A stretch of 64,000 nucleotides of DNA from JAAXHH01 sp965225915. GTDB lineage: Bacteria; JAAXHH01. Below, piece after piece: positions 53,033-62,307 of this stretch. The notes beneath the pieces were generated by a model, which made no database searches, had not been told where the DNA came from, and saw nothing but the letters and a program-made list of their open reading frames with translations. Position 1 is the first letter of the stretch; the number at the start of each line of letters is the position of its first letter. The position numbers and the translations under genes are program-made. Location of the stretch: positions 1,054,001 through 1,118,000 of the forward strand of contig OZ245326.1 in NCBI GenBank assembly GCA_965225915.1, in the 5' to 3' direction.

Positions 53033-54010
53033 ATGCAGTATCTACTCACCGGCGGATATGGTTGTATCGGATCGTGGATAGTAAAGAACCTCATCGACGA
53101 GGGGCACGATGTCGCGATCTACGACCTGGTGGAACATACCGCTCGGATGTCCCTTATCATGGACGAAGAGGAGATCGCAAGGGTCCGGTTCATCGAGGGC
53201 GACATCGCCGACGGACCGCGCTTTAACCGGGTAGTCGGGGAGACGGGCGCGTCCCGCATCATCCACCTCGCGGGACTGCAGGTGCCCGTGTGCCGGGCCG
53301 ATCCGGTCAAGGGCGCCACGGTCAACGTGATCGGCACCCTGAACGTATTCGAAGCGGCAAAGGTCCACGGCGATATCGTGGAGCGCATTGTTTACGCGAG
53401 TTCCGCGGCGGTCTACGGAATGGAAGAGGACTACGAGTCGGGACCCGTCGACAACGACGCGGTGCTGCGGCCGGTAACCCACTACGGTGTCTTCAAGCAG
53501 TGCAACGAGGCGAACGCGCGGGTGTATTTCCTGGATCACGGCATATCCAGCATCGGTCTTCGTCCCTGGACGGTGTACGGCCCCGGACGGGACTTCGGGC
53601 TTACGTCCGATCCCACGAGGGCGGTTAAGGCCGCCCTGCTGAAACAGCCGTTCGTGATCAAGTACGGTGGACGGAACAACATGCAGTACGTGGACGATAC
53701 CGCGCGGACCTTCATCCGATGCGCGGAGGCAGGAAATTCCGGTGCCGCGGCCTACAGCATCCGGGGAGACGTCGTGACCATCGACGAAGTCATCGCGGGG
53801 ATCGAACGAGTCGTGCCCGGCGCGGAAGGTCTCATCTCCCACCTGGACATTGACCTTCCCATCGCTCCCGACCTGGATGACCGGCAATTACAGGAAGACG
53901 TCGGTGATATCCCCTATACGCCACTGGAGGAAGGGATCCGACAGACCTGGGGCATCTTCAGGCGACATCATGAAGCCGGCACGTTAAGTGTCGACGATAT
54001 GAATGACTGA
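53033..54010 (+). CDS. NAD-dependent epimerase/dehydratase (extended SDR)
   Basis: 325 residues of the extended short-chain dehydrogenase family. The NAD loop is LTGGYGCIGSWIVKNL (Gly7, Gly8, Gly10, Gly13); catalytic Ser in YASSAAVYG (123-129) and Tyr151-x-x-x-Lys155 in THYGVFKQ. Members act on nucleotide sugars or other alcohols. The substrate-binding region HYxxxK-FKQCNEANARV and WTVYGPGRD are typical. I start at the ATG at 53033, ahead of a perfect Rossmann strand; an earlier in-frame start adds 41 non-family residues. A PhyH gene follows 35 nt later, so both probably work on one pathway. Confidence 0.88.
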   Translation: MQYLLTGGYGCIGSWIVKNLIDEGHDVAIYDLVEHTARMSLIMDEEEIARVRFIEGDIADGPRFNRVVGETGASRIIHLAGLQVPVCRADPVKGATVNVIGTLNVFEAAKVHGDIVERIVYASSAAVYGMEEDYESGPVDNDAVLRPVTHYGVFKQCNEANARVYFLDHGISSIGLRPWTVYGPGRDFGLTSDPTRAVKAALLKQPFVIKYGGRNNMQYVDDTARTFIRCAEAGNSGAAAYSIRGDVVTIDEVIAGIERVVPGAEGLISHLDIDLPIAPDLDDRQLQEDVGDIPYTPLEEGIRQTWGIFRRHHEAGTLSVDDMND

Positions 54011-54045
54011 CCGAAGCCGGTCTTGTCTCTTCACGAGAGGACGCC

Positions 54046-54840
54046 ATGACGTTGGAACGGCAGCTTCTGAGCATGCAGATCGACGGGTGGTGCGTAATGG
54101 ACCACGTCATTCCGAAGGACCGGGTGGCGGATGTACGGGATCGGGTCATCGCCTCCACCAACCGCCACCGGAATCCGGACGCGCCGGCGAACATCGGCCA
54201 CGTGAGCGGCTTCCTCAAGTACGACCAGTCGCTGGCGTCCTATCTCGCGGACCGGCGGCTACTCGATCTGGTCGGGGCGTTGCTTGGACACCATTTCCGC
54301 ATCTCCTTTACTACGGCCACCATCAACGAGCCGGGAAACGATCGCGGAGGGTGGCACGCAGACTGGCCCTTCAACCAGCGGAATGCGGGGCATGTACCCT
54401 CGCCTTACCCGGACATAGTCATGCATCTCACGACCATCTGGATGCTCTCTTCCTTTACCGGCGACAACGGCGGCACCCTCATCGTACCGGGCAGCCACCG
54501 TGCTGCCAACAATCCTACCGGCAACAACGGCGTATCGCCCGAAGAACCCTACCCGACCGAATTGAACGTGACCGGTGAAGCGGGAAGCGTCCTCATCATG
54601 GACAGCCGCCTCTGGCATGCGACGGCAGCGAACGCCTCGATGGATCCTCGCGTGGCCGTAGTCGTTCGCTATGCGCCCTGGTGGCTTAACCTGAACGTGC
54701 TGATGCCCGGCTCGGAAGACCGCCGCATCCTGGTAGATGAAACCGGTAAAAACGAAAACCTGGTACCCGCCCTTCCCCGGGACGTGTACGACGGATTGCC
54801 CGGTGACTTGAAACCCCTCGTGTATCACTGGGTGGAATAG
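54046..54840 (+). CDS. phytanoyl-CoA dioxygenase (PhyH) family oxygenase, second copy
   Basis: 264 residues; Fe(II)/2-oxoglutarate oxygenase. The metal ligands are His104-x-Asp106 (GGWHADWPF) and His191 (DSRLWHATAANASMD), with Arg202 as the 2-oxoglutarate anchor. NGGTLIVPGSHRAAN (141-155) is the core strand. It is only distantly similar to the copy at 18427-19263, so the two have separate substrates. GAGAGG stands before the ATG. It is transcribed after the epimerase with a 35-nt gap. Confidence 0.9.
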   Translation: MTLERQLLSMQIDGWCVMDHVIPKDRVADVRDRVIASTNRHRNPDAPANIGHVSGFLKYDQSLASYLADRRLLDLVGALLGHHFRISFTTATINEPGNDRGGWHADWPFNQRNAGHVPSPYPDIVMHLTTIWMLSSFTGDNGGTLIVPGSHRAANNPTGNNGVSPEEPYPTELNVTGEAGSVLIMDSRLWHATAANASMDPRVAVVVRYAPWWLNLNVLMPGSEDRRILVDETGKNENLVPALPRDVYDGLPGDLKPLVYHWVE

Positions 54841-54971
54841 GCGCCGCAGTCCGTCCTGGGTGATCATCCAACTGCTCGCAGGCGCAACATTCTTCCCCTG
54901 GTGGTAGTCATATAAATCGATAGCCGATGGTGATGATCCACCTCAATACTAGAAACCAGATGGGAGGAATG

Positions 54972-55901
54972 ATGCGATCAGCATGGATCGTGGCGATTGT
55001 ATGCGTGTACTTTGCCGCAGTGGAAGAATGCGGAGCACAGGAGACAACGTTTGAGCGCGAAGGATGGAATCACATGGAAAGAATCGAACAAAAATACCCG
55101 GTGAATCCTGGTGGAACGTTGACCATTGATGCCGACATGGGATCTATAGATATCATCGCCTGGACGAACAATGAAGTGGAAGTTACCGTGGTAAAACAAT
55201 TGGTGGGTTTCAGCGAAGATCGCGCTCGCGATGCCTTCGAGGACGTTGAGGTCAAGGTGTCCAATCAGGATAACGACGTACACGTCCAGGTCGATAAGGC
55301 GCGCCAATTAGGCAGAACCCGGGTTTCAGTGGAAATGACGGTGAAAGTGCCCGGATCGTACAACCTGGATCTCAGGACGTCAGGAGGGGGAATCGACATC
55401 GGCGATCTGCAGGGCAATGTGAATGCCAAGACAGGCGGTGGCCATGTGAATATCGGTAATATCACGGAAGGTCGAATCAATGCCAGTACATCTGGAGGGG
55501 ATATCCGCCTGAGTGGTGGTGGTATGGAAACAGAGTTGTCCACCTCCGGAGGCGACATTGGAATCGAAAACGCACAGGGAAACGTCACGGCAACAACCTC
55601 CGGCGGTGACATTGGAATCGAAAACGCGCAGGGAAACGTCACGGCAACCACCTCCGGCGGCGACATTGAAATCGGTCCCTCTGAAGGTGACGTCAACGTC
55701 AGGACGTCCGGGGGTGACATTGAAATCGGAGCGTCGAAGGGATCCGTAAGGGCGAAGACCTCGGGAGGAGACGTCAAACTCGGCCCAACGCAAGGAGACA
55801 TCTACGCAAGAACGTCCGGGGGCAACATCGATATTGAAGAAGTCCAGGGAACCGTGGACGCAAAAACCCACGGCGGAAGAGTCAAAATCGGTCCAACGTG
55901 A
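54972..55901 (+). CDS. secreted DUF4097-type repeat protein, 3' end broken
   Basis: 309 residues with a signal peptide (WIVAIVCVYFAAVEECGAQ). The first part (residues about 25-120) starts the DUF4097 fold with NPGGTLTIDADMGSIDIIAW. From about 135 on it is a beta-solenoid-like ladder of 17-residue units around TSGGDIxIxxxxGxVxA; two adjacent units are identical in protein. The frame ends after THGGRVKIGPT at TGA 55899-55901. Directly downstream another frame reads GNLTGGQQAF, a stop, then TDSGNIYIRKMD, which looks like the missing last units. I start at 54972, where GGGAGG is 4 nt upstream; 54969 is too close. Its function is unknown (adhesin-like or envelope). Confidence 0.8.
   Translation: MRSAWIVAIVCVYFAAVEECGAQETTFEREGWNHMERIEQKYPVNPGGTLTIDADMGSIDIIAWTNNEVEVTVVKQLVGFSEDRARDAFEDVEVKVSNQDNDVHVQVDKARQLGRTRVSVEMTVKVPGSYNLDLRTSGGGIDIGDLQGNVNAKTGGGHVNIGNITEGRINASTSGGDIRLSGGGMETELSTSGGDIGIENAQGNVTATTSGGDIGIENAQGNVTATTSGGDIEIGPSEGDVNVRTSGGDIEIGASKGSVRAKTSGGDVKLGPTQGDIYARTSGGNIDIEEVQGTVDAKTHGGRVKIGPT
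55541..55666 (+). repeat. 51-bp near-identical tandem units in the DUF4097 gene
   Basis: Two adjacent 51-bp units code GIENAQGNVTATTSGGD twice, with only a few synonymous differences in DNA (for example cacag/cgcag). The outer units are more diverged, which points to a recent local duplication. Confidence 0.7.
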
Positions 55902-56032
55902 AGCGATACAAGGGAAACCTGACCGGGGGCCAGCAGGCTTTTTAGACTGACAGCGGCAACATCTACATCCGGAAAATGGACCGTTCTAGCGAATTGCCGC
56001 AGGAGCGTCCGGCGCGGTTCAGGTTGAACTGA
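55895..56032 (+). pseudogene. displaced C-terminal end of the DUF4097 gene
   Basis: In the frame beginning 55895 the sequence reads GNLTGGQ, a TAG at 55943-55945, then TDSGNIYIRKMD and ends at TGA 56030-56032. The T-D/S-G-G/N-x-I-x-I pattern continues the ladder of the upstream gene. A frameshift near 55890-55901 plus one stop would explain it. The 3' end overlaps the opposing threonine-dehydratase gene by 14 bp. Confidence 0.5.
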
Positions 56033-56975
56033 GATATCCCGCGAGTTGCCCGGGCATGATATTGCCGCCGCTAAGCAGGGCAACTACCTTCCTGCCCTTG
56101 AGGTTTACAATCCCGTTCAAAAGTGCCGCAACGCCCACGGCGCCTCCCGGCTCAACGACGAGTTTGGTCGTGCCGATCAAGTACCTGACTGCGTCAATCG
56201 CCTGCTCGTCGGAAACCAGGACCATCTCGTCCACGTATGCCATCACGTGTTCGAAGGTGAGTACGCCCGGGCGGGGCGCCACGAGAGAATCGCATACTGT
56301 GTTCGGCTCCGTGACTTCGCAGATCTCCTTCTTCAAAAACGACTGGTAGACAGCCTGCGAACCCTTCGGCTGTACCCCGATCACCTTCACCGAGGGATTC
56401 AGCGTTTTGACAGCCGTGGCGATACCCCCGATCAGGCCGCCGCTGCTGACCGGAACGATCACCGCATCGAGGTCCGGCGCCTGCTCCATGATTTCGGCGC
56501 CGATACTTCCATGGCCCCGGACCACGTTTTCATCTTCCCACGTATTGATCGCGGTGATCCCGCGTTCTCGGCCCAGCCTGCCCAGCGTATCCCAGCGGGC
56601 CTGGTTGTGGTTCTCGCACAGCACCGCTTCGGCGCCGTAGTCCCGAGTTCGCTGCACCTTGTACGGCGAGGTCTTTTCCATCATTACGATGGTGGTTGGA
56701 ATCCCCAGTAGAGAACCCATGTAAGCGAAAGCCGTCGCGAAATTGCCCGAGGAAGAAATGGCGGCGCCCTTCTTCTTCTGGGCATCCGTTAGCCTGTTCA
56801 GGATGGTATAGGCCGCGCGTGTCTTGTACGAACCCGTCGCCTGGAGGTTCTCCGCCTTCAGCCAGACGTCCGCCCCGGTCTGATCAAAAATCGCCGGGGA
56901 CCTCAGGAGGGGCGTGTACACGACCTCCGGTGGTAGTTCCTGTCTCGCCTGTTCGATTTGCTCCAGGGTAATCAT
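56019..56975 (-). CDS. threonine/serine dehydratase-like PLP enzyme
   Basis: 318 residues, fold type II. Lys51 in LQATGSYKTRAAYTIL carries PLP, SSSGNFATAFAY binds the substrate carboxylate, and VSSGGLIGGIA binds phosphate. LLSGGNIMPGQ near the C-terminus closes the active site. It probably deaminates threonine or serine, or acts as a racemase; it lacks the C-terminal ACT domain of biosynthetic IlvA. It is not in an operon. Its 3' end meets the broken DUF4097 gene. Confidence 0.88.
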   Translation of the reverse strand: MITLEQIEQARQELPPEVVYTPLLRSPAIFDQTGADVWLKAENLQATGSYKTRAAYTILNRLTDAQKKKGAAISSSGNFATAFAYMGSLLGIPTTIVMMEKTSPYKVQRTRDYGAEAVLCENHNQARWDTLGRLGRERGITAINTWEDENVVRGHGSIGAEIMEQAPDLDAVIVPVSSGGLIGGIATAVKTLNPSVKVIGVQPKGSQAVYQSFLKKEICEVTEPNTVCDSLVAPRPGVLTFEHVMAYVDEMVLVSDEQAIDAVRYLIGTTKLVVEPGGAVGVAALLNGIVNLKGRKVVALLSGGNIMPGQLAGYLSST

Positions 56976-57329
56976 TGATGTTCCCGGTTTAATTAAGCAA
57001 CCTTGACTGTGCTTGATTGCGATTGTGGACAGTTGACCGTTTGTGGTCTGGGTATCTATCTATTCCGTTTCACCACTATCTGTTTTCTGGTGTCACGACG
57101 TCAAGCATTTTCAACTTCATCAAAGCGCAGGATTCCGAGCCGAAAGTTGTCAAAGAGAAGGTTGGGATCTTCTTTGTGGACAACTCGGTCATGGAGTTAT
57201 TTATTCGGCCCGCCGATAAAACCATACGCATCGCTTGAAGGATTCCGGTCACTGGATTGTAAAAGATTAGATGGAAGACGACGTCTAGTTGAGTAGAGTT
57301 CGAACACTCGTACTATTTTGGAGGATTGA
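56976..57329. other. intergenic, one possible gene relic
   Basis: About 350 bp. A plus-strand frame reads SEPKVVKEKVGIFFVDNSVM and ends RPADKTIRIA at a TGA at 57236-57238. It looks more coding than its surroundings but has no start with a ribosome site and no family. It may be the tail of a lost gene. The ribosome site of the next gene (TTGGAGGATT) lies at the end. Confidence 0.35.
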
Positions 57330-59894
57330 ATGTCTTTCCCCTCACCCGTCCGTGCAATCGGTGGCCTGTTCTGCGGTTTTGTTTCAATGATTGTGGTCCA
57401 GGGCGTCGCACTGGCCCAGTCTTCGCAAGATCAGGCCAAGGTTGAAACGGGCATGCCGGAAACTGTAGCAGCGATGTCGGGAAAATCCGACCGAACTGCG
57501 GACCCGGGTCCTTTCAGCGTACCCCTGCCGGTGTCCAAAACGCCCTTCGACTATCGAAACCTGGATCCTGCCGACTACATGCTCGAGGCAAAGCGGGTGA
57601 CCTCATCCATCAACGTGGATGGTCATCTCGACGAAGCCGAGTGGAAACAGGCCAATGTCGCCGGCGATTTCTTCCAGCTCGAACCGGCCGAAGGCGCCCC
57701 GGCGTCCCATCCGACCGAAGTCCGCGTGCTTTATGATGACAAGAACCTGTACGTTGGTTTCACCTGCTTCGACCCGGAACCGGAACTACTCATGGCGCCG
57801 GATATGAAACGCGATACGAGGATGAGTTTCTCAAACGACATGGTCACGGTTGTGATCGCCTCGCTCGATCAGTTTCGTGAAGCCTACGAATTCCAGACCA
57901 ATCCAAACGGGGCCCGGTCCGACTCCTTCGTCAGCCGGGAGGGCAATAACTCGGACAGGGACTGGAACGGTTTCTGGAACGCGGCGAGCCAGGTCTACGA
58001 CTACGGCTGGTCGGCGGAATATGTGATTCCTTTTCATACTCTGCGCTTTCCCAAACGCCGGGAACAGAACTGGGGCATAAATTTCGGCCGGCGCATTCAA
58101 CGCATCCGGGAGGAATCGTACTGGGTTCCGCTGAGCCTGAAAGACGGCAACCAGGCACTTTATCGCTTCGGCAAGGGCGGACGTCTGACGGCCCTAGCCG
58201 ATATCACACCGGGGGGTCGCGCCCAGGTGACGCCGTTCACCGTGCTCGGAGCCCAGTCCACGCGGTTCACTGAACGTGCGCCGACGCCTGCGACACCCAT
58301 CGCCGTGACCGACATTGATAACGGTATGCAGCGTCAACTGGGTGGAGATCTCAAGGTTAGCATCACATCGGGATTGACGCTGAACGCGACCGTCAATCCG
58401 GATTTCGCCCAGGTGGAGGCGGATGATGAAGTCGTGAACCTGTCCCGTTTCGAATTCCAGTTCAACGAAAAGCGCCCTTTCTTCCTTGAACGAAGCGATA
58501 TCTTCCGTCTCAACCAGCGCCGGCAGCGGCGTGGACCGCAGCGCGGCGGCGGCGACCTGACGCCGCAACTTTTCTTCAGTCGACGTGTCGGCCGCCAGTT
58601 ACCCGACGGACGTTCCGTACCCATCGACCTTGGCATGCGTTTAACGGGGAAGATGGGACAAACGACCATCGGGTTCCTTAACGTCCAGACCCGAGAAATC
58701 CAGTACGAAGATGACGGCGAACAGAAGAGGGAACCACTGACCAACTGGCAAGCGCTGCGCGTTGTAAGGGACCTGGGCACACGGTCGAGCGTAGGCATGT
58801 TGGCTACGTTCAAGGAACCGAATCCCCGTTTCAACGACAAAATCGGCATGGCCATCCCCCGGTACGCCAGCGAAGATTACAACCGGGTGGTGGGGTTTGA
58901 CCTCAATCTGGCCTCGCGCGCGACGAATCACCAGGGGCAGATTACCTTTGCAAAAAGCTGGACCGATACACTGAGCACCAGCGCACAGGATTGGACCTTC
59001 CGGGCTAGGGAGCTATGGCAGAATCGCTGGCTCAGCTACGGGATGTCCTACCTGGATATCGGAGACGATTTTATTTCACATACCGGGTTAGTCCGGGACA
59101 CCGGTCTGCAACGGGTAGCTCTCGGCGTTACGGCGAACGCCTTCATCCGGCGGTTCGGCATCCGTCGAATCAACGGGGGATTCCGAAGCAATTACGTGAC
59201 CAAGAAGGACACGGATTTCTCCGACGCCGATTCCTGGTCTTTCCAGCCCAACATGTTCCTCGAACTGGAACGCGGTTTATGGATTACAGCTTCATATAAC
59301 ATGAACTTCGATACGCTTGGCAAAACCACGCGCATCGGCGGGGTTCACTTTCCCGCCGGGTCCTATTCATTTGACCAGGCAAGTTTGTTTCTTTTTACCG
59401 ATAGTGGACGCAAGGTCTCTTTTCGAGGCAGTGTGCGGTATGGAGAGTTCTACGGCGCAGACCTGCTCAGCCTGTCGAGCGAATTTTCCTTCAAACCGAA
59501 TCCCCGTTTCGCTATTGAGCCGGGAATCACACGGAGCCGGGTCGACCGGGGCGGCAGAGAAGGTCTTGACATCGATGAGTACGACCACAACACGCGACTC
59601 ATTCCCAGTATGAGGTTGAGCTATTCTTTCACGCCGAACCTGTCCTTTTCCTCGTTCGTCCAGTTAAACTCCGACAGGCAGCGGCAGAATGACCAATACC
59701 ACCTGAACACGGTAACGATGAATATCCTGCTCGCCTACCGGTCGCCCTTCGGCCACTCGTTCTTCCTGGCCTTCAACCAGTTTCGCGATGACGATCTCGA
59801 TACCGACGGCAACTTCGGTGTCTACGAACGAACGCCCCTGCGTCTGAGGGACCAGCAGATCGTCGCCAAGGTTTCTTACCTGTTGAACCTGTAG
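57330..59894 (+). CDS. DUF5916 protein with N-terminal CBM9-like domain, outer-membrane type
   Basis: 854 residues. A signal peptide (1-30, ending ALAQ) is followed by a linker and a family-9 carbohydrate-binding-like beta sandwich (about 85-255: INVDGHLDEAEWKQA, RVLYDDKNLYVGFTCFDPEP, GWSAEYVIPFHTLRF, WGINFGRRI). The DUF5916 part follows (about 275-854) with LTLNATVNPDFAQVEADDE, RPFFLERSDIF and many alternating beta strands to a C-terminal hydrophobic SYLLNL, as in outer-membrane barrels. Function unknown; the family occurs in Bacteroidota and relatives. GGAGG precedes the ATG. The barrel gene follows after 32 nt. Confidence 0.88.
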   Translation: MSFPSPVRAIGGLFCGFVSMIVVQGVALAQSSQDQAKVETGMPETVAAMSGKSDRTADPGPFSVPLPVSKTPFDYRNLDPADYMLEAKRVTSSINVDGHLDEAEWKQANVAGDFFQLEPAEGAPASHPTEVRVLYDDKNLYVGFTCFDPEPELLMAPDMKRDTRMSFSNDMVTVVIASLDQFREAYEFQTNPNGARSDSFVSREGNNSDRDWNGFWNAASQVYDYGWSAEYVIPFHTLRFPKRREQNWGINFGRRIQRIREESYWVPLSLKDGNQALYRFGKGGRLTALADITPGGRAQVTPFTVLGAQSTRFTERAPTPATPIAVTDIDNGMQRQLGGDLKVSITSGLTLNATVNPDFAQVEADDEVVNLSRFEFQFNEKRPFFLERSDIFRLNQRRQRRGPQRGGGDLTPQLFFSRRVGRQLPDGRSVPIDLGMRLTGKMGQTTIGFLNVQTREIQYEDDGEQKREPLTNWQALRVVRDLGTRSSVGMLATFKEPNPRFNDKIGMAIPRYASEDYNRVVGFDLNLASRATNHQGQITFAKSWTDTLSTSAQDWTFRARELWQNRWLSYGMSYLDIGDDFISHTGLVRDTGLQRVALGVTANAFIRRFGIRRINGGFRSNYVTKKDTDFSDADSWSFQPNMFLELERGLWITASYNMNFDTLGKTTRIGGVHFPAGSYSFDQASLFLFTDSGRKVSFRGSVRYGEFYGADLLSLSSEFSFKPNPRFAIEPGITRSRVDRGGREGLDIDEYDHNTRLIPSMRLSYSFTPNLSFSSFVQLNSDRQRQNDQYHLNTVTMNILLAYRSPFGHSFFLAFNQFRDDDLDTDGNFGVYERTPLRLRDQQIVAKVSYLLNL

Positions 59895-59926
59895 AATAAC
59901 GTCCACTCGCGCTGGCGGGATGTCAC

Positions 59927-60829
59927 ATGTGCTCGGCAACCACTAGGCTGTATATCCTGAGCTTCATGATGACGGTCTTGACAATCTTTGTCACGGAAAC
60001 GGACGCCAGGGCTGAAGATCTCAGGCGGTCCGGCTGGTATCTGTCCGCCGGACTGGGCGGCAACCTGGTGTCTGGGTTGGACCAGTCTGGGATGAACACG
60101 GAATCCACTTGCTATCCCACCGCTGCCTGCTTCCATATGAATCCACCGCTGGTGATCCCCGGCTACCGTTGGCGATACGCCCCATCCACCGACCGCGGCC
60201 TCGGTTTCGACGTTGCCGTCGGGCGGAGATTCGATCGTACCCGCCTGGAGGCTGCGTTTTCACAACGGAAGAACAACGTCGACCAGGGTGCGCCGGTCGA
60301 GGTGACCTACCTGGATGGTTTGCCCACGGGAAGAGGCTACTTCGGTGAGTCGGTTCAGGCCAACAGCATGACCTTCATAGATGATCTCGTGACGCGGACG
60401 GTGTCCCTGAACGCTTACTACGACCTGCCCTTCGGACTGCGCAGGATTACCCCCTACGTGGGAGCGGGAACCGGCATCGCGATCGTGGAGCTGACCCGGA
60501 TTTTCTTCTCGATTGAATACTCCGATCCGTCGGGATCGGGCCTCGCCTACGATCCACCGCTGTCGTTCTACAACAGCAAACAGGACACCGGACTGATGGA
60601 AACGGTTTTCGCGGCGCATCTATACGCGGGAGCCGACTACAACCTGAACGACCGGGCCGCAATCGGCTTGAAAGTGACCTACTCCAGGGTGGACGACATC
60701 GAACACACCGGTACCTACGAACACCATCCCTATTTCGAGACGGACCCCTCGTTTACCAACAAAAACACGTTCAGCGCCACGAACCATTGGTCCCTGACGC
60801 TGAACGTGAGATACCTGTTTGGAAAATGA
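59927..60829 (+). CDS. outer-membrane beta-barrel protein
   Basis: A 300-residue protein with a signal peptide (hydrophobic residues 8-21, ending ARA). The mature part has alternating strands: GWYLSAGLGGNLVSG, GLGFDVAVGRRFDRTRLEAAF, SLNAYYDLPFGLRRITPYVG and GADYNLNDRAAIGLKVTYSRV, ending in LTLNVRYLFGK. Aromatic-ended strands and periplasmic turns suit an 8- to 10-stranded barrel of the OmpW/OmpA-like type. It lies 32 nt after the DUF5916 gene, so both are probably co-transcribed. The start ATG has GGCGGGA upstream. A ligand cannot be named. Confidence 0.8.
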   Translation: MCSATTRLYILSFMMTVLTIFVTETDARAEDLRRSGWYLSAGLGGNLVSGLDQSGMNTESTCYPTAACFHMNPPLVIPGYRWRYAPSTDRGLGFDVAVGRRFDRTRLEAAFSQRKNNVDQGAPVEVTYLDGLPTGRGYFGESVQANSMTFIDDLVTRTVSLNAYYDLPFGLRRITPYVGAGTGIAIVELTRIFFSIEYSDPSGSGLAYDPPLSFYNSKQDTGLMETVFAAHLYAGADYNLNDRAAIGLKVTYSRVDDIEHTGTYEHHPYFETDPSFTNKNTFSATNHWSLTLNVRYLFGK

Positions 60830-60873
60830 CGCGGGTTTTTACAGCGCCGGCAGATCCTGACGGCTAGCTATCC

Positions 60874-62244
60874 CTACCCCGCTGATTCGACGAAAACCTG
60901 GTGCGCGCCGCGGTCCTTTCCGGCATCCTCTGCATGCTGGTAAGACCTGTGCGTGGATGGCTTGCCGAGCGCGGTAAGCGCCAGCATCTTCTCCGCGGTC
61001 CTGGTGGCTACGTAGGGCCGGCGGATGTCCGTGGGATTCGCCTGAATATGCTGTTTCCAAGCGCCCAGGTCCGTCTTCGCCTGGATCAGTCCCTTGATCA
61101 TGCCCATGTCGTTCAACATGGCCACGTCGTCCGCGGGACCGAGTATGATGGCGCCGGTGATCGTGGATCCTTCCCAGTTCAGTTTGCGGTAAACCGGGCG
61201 ATTGGCGTTGATGACCTCGGTGACGTCGCCGCTACCGGACCAGTCGCCGAAGCTGGCGCATTGCAAACCGCAAACGTCCAGGATGTTCATCAGCAGGCTG
61301 CCGAGATACTCCACGTCCTGTCCCGCCATGTTGGCGCCGGCAATCCGCCCGTGGTCGACCGCGGTCGGCTGTATGGCGTGTACCGCCTGTTCGCCCGTGG
61401 ACAGGTCCGGCCCTTCGGCCACGTCACCGGCGGCGTATACGTTGGATACGTTGGTCTGGCAACGATTGTTGACCAGGACGCCCTGGTTGGTCTCGATGCC
61501 CGATCCATCAAGAAACCCGATATTCGTCTTGATGCCCGTAGCCATGATGACCACGTCCGCCCGGGTGGAGGACCCGTCGGACAGCTGCAGGGTCTTCACG
61601 CCGTCACTACCGTGCTCTATGGCCTGAACACTGACCCCGGTATGGGTCTCGACACCCTTGGATTCGAGCCATGAATTGACGAGAGACGCGCCCTGGGCAT
61701 CCAGCATCCGGGGCAGCACTTGTCCCTCCAGCTCGATTACCTTGAGGCGGGCGCCGCGTTTGTGCATCGCGTTGAGGATGATAAAACCGATGAACCCGGC
61801 GCCGATGAAAGCCACGTCGGCATCGTTCCCGAGGGCGCTCACGGTTTTTTCCGCATCCGCTACGGTCCACAGGTTGTGGACCCCGTCGCCATCCGCTCCA
61901 GGTATGTTCAGCTTCTGGGCGGACGAACCGGTGGCGATCAGCAGGTTGTCGAAAGGAACCATCGAACCGTCGCTCAGCGTGACCATGCTCGCATAGGGGT
62001 TCACCTCGGCAACACTGGCGCCGAAGCGGGTTTTCACCCCCAGCCTGCTGAAATATTCGTCATCGCCGGTATTTACCTGCTCTACCGGGATGTTTCCCGA
62101 AATGTAGTAAGGCAGAGCCATGCGGGAATAGGCCGGCTCATCGGAAATGAGGGTGATGGATGCGTCCGCATCGTAACTGCGAATCGTTTCGATGGCATTC
62201 ATCCCACCCGGTCCGCCGCCTATAATCACGTGTTCTGTCGCCAT
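60874..62244 (-). CDS. FAD-dependent NAD(P)H oxidoreductase, partner of AOR
   Basis: 456 residues of the pyridine-nucleotide-disulfide type. FAD loop VIIGGGPGGMNAIETIRSY at the N-terminus, second FAD motif NVYAAGDVAEG, NAD(P) loop DVAFIGAGFIGFIILNAMHK. It has no redox CxxxxC pair, so it acts as an NADH:acceptor reductase. I start at the ATG at 62244 (GGAGGA 8 nt upstream). It is 63 nt downstream of the aldehyde:ferredoxin oxidoreductase gene. In some bacteria AOR has an FAD subunit that passes electrons to NAD+; this arrangement matches that role, though no small Fe-S subunit gene is in the window. The end shows a 20-residue charged tail. Confidence 0.85.
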   Translation of the reverse strand: MATEHVIIGGGPGGMNAIETIRSYDADASITLISDEPAYSRMALPYYISGNIPVEQVNTGDDEYFSRLGVKTRFGASVAEVNPYASMVTLSDGSMVPFDNLLIATGSSAQKLNIPGADGDGVHNLWTVADAEKTVSALGNDADVAFIGAGFIGFIILNAMHKRGARLKVIELEGQVLPRMLDAQGASLVNSWLESKGVETHTGVSVQAIEHGSDGVKTLQLSDGSSTRADVVIMATGIKTNIGFLDGSGIETNQGVLVNNRCQTNVSNVYAAGDVAEGPDLSTGEQAVHAIQPTAVDHGRIAGANMAGQDVEYLGSLLMNILDVCGLQCASFGDWSGSGDVTEVINANRPVYRKLNWEGSTITGAIILGPADDVAMLNDMGMIKGLIQAKTDLGAWKQHIQANPTDIRRPYVATRTAEKMLALTALGKPSTHRSYQHAEDAGKDRGAHQVFVESAG

Positions 62245-62307
62245 AAGCCGTTCCTCCAGAGAAAGTGCAGAAAAACGAAGTACCATTCATCCGTGGTTTT
62301 CGATCAT

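Noticed and set aside
57289..57316. TTGAGT-16-TACTAT as a promoter for the DUF5916 gene
   Set aside because: The start of transcription would lie inside the ribosome site; both boxes match only 4 of 6.
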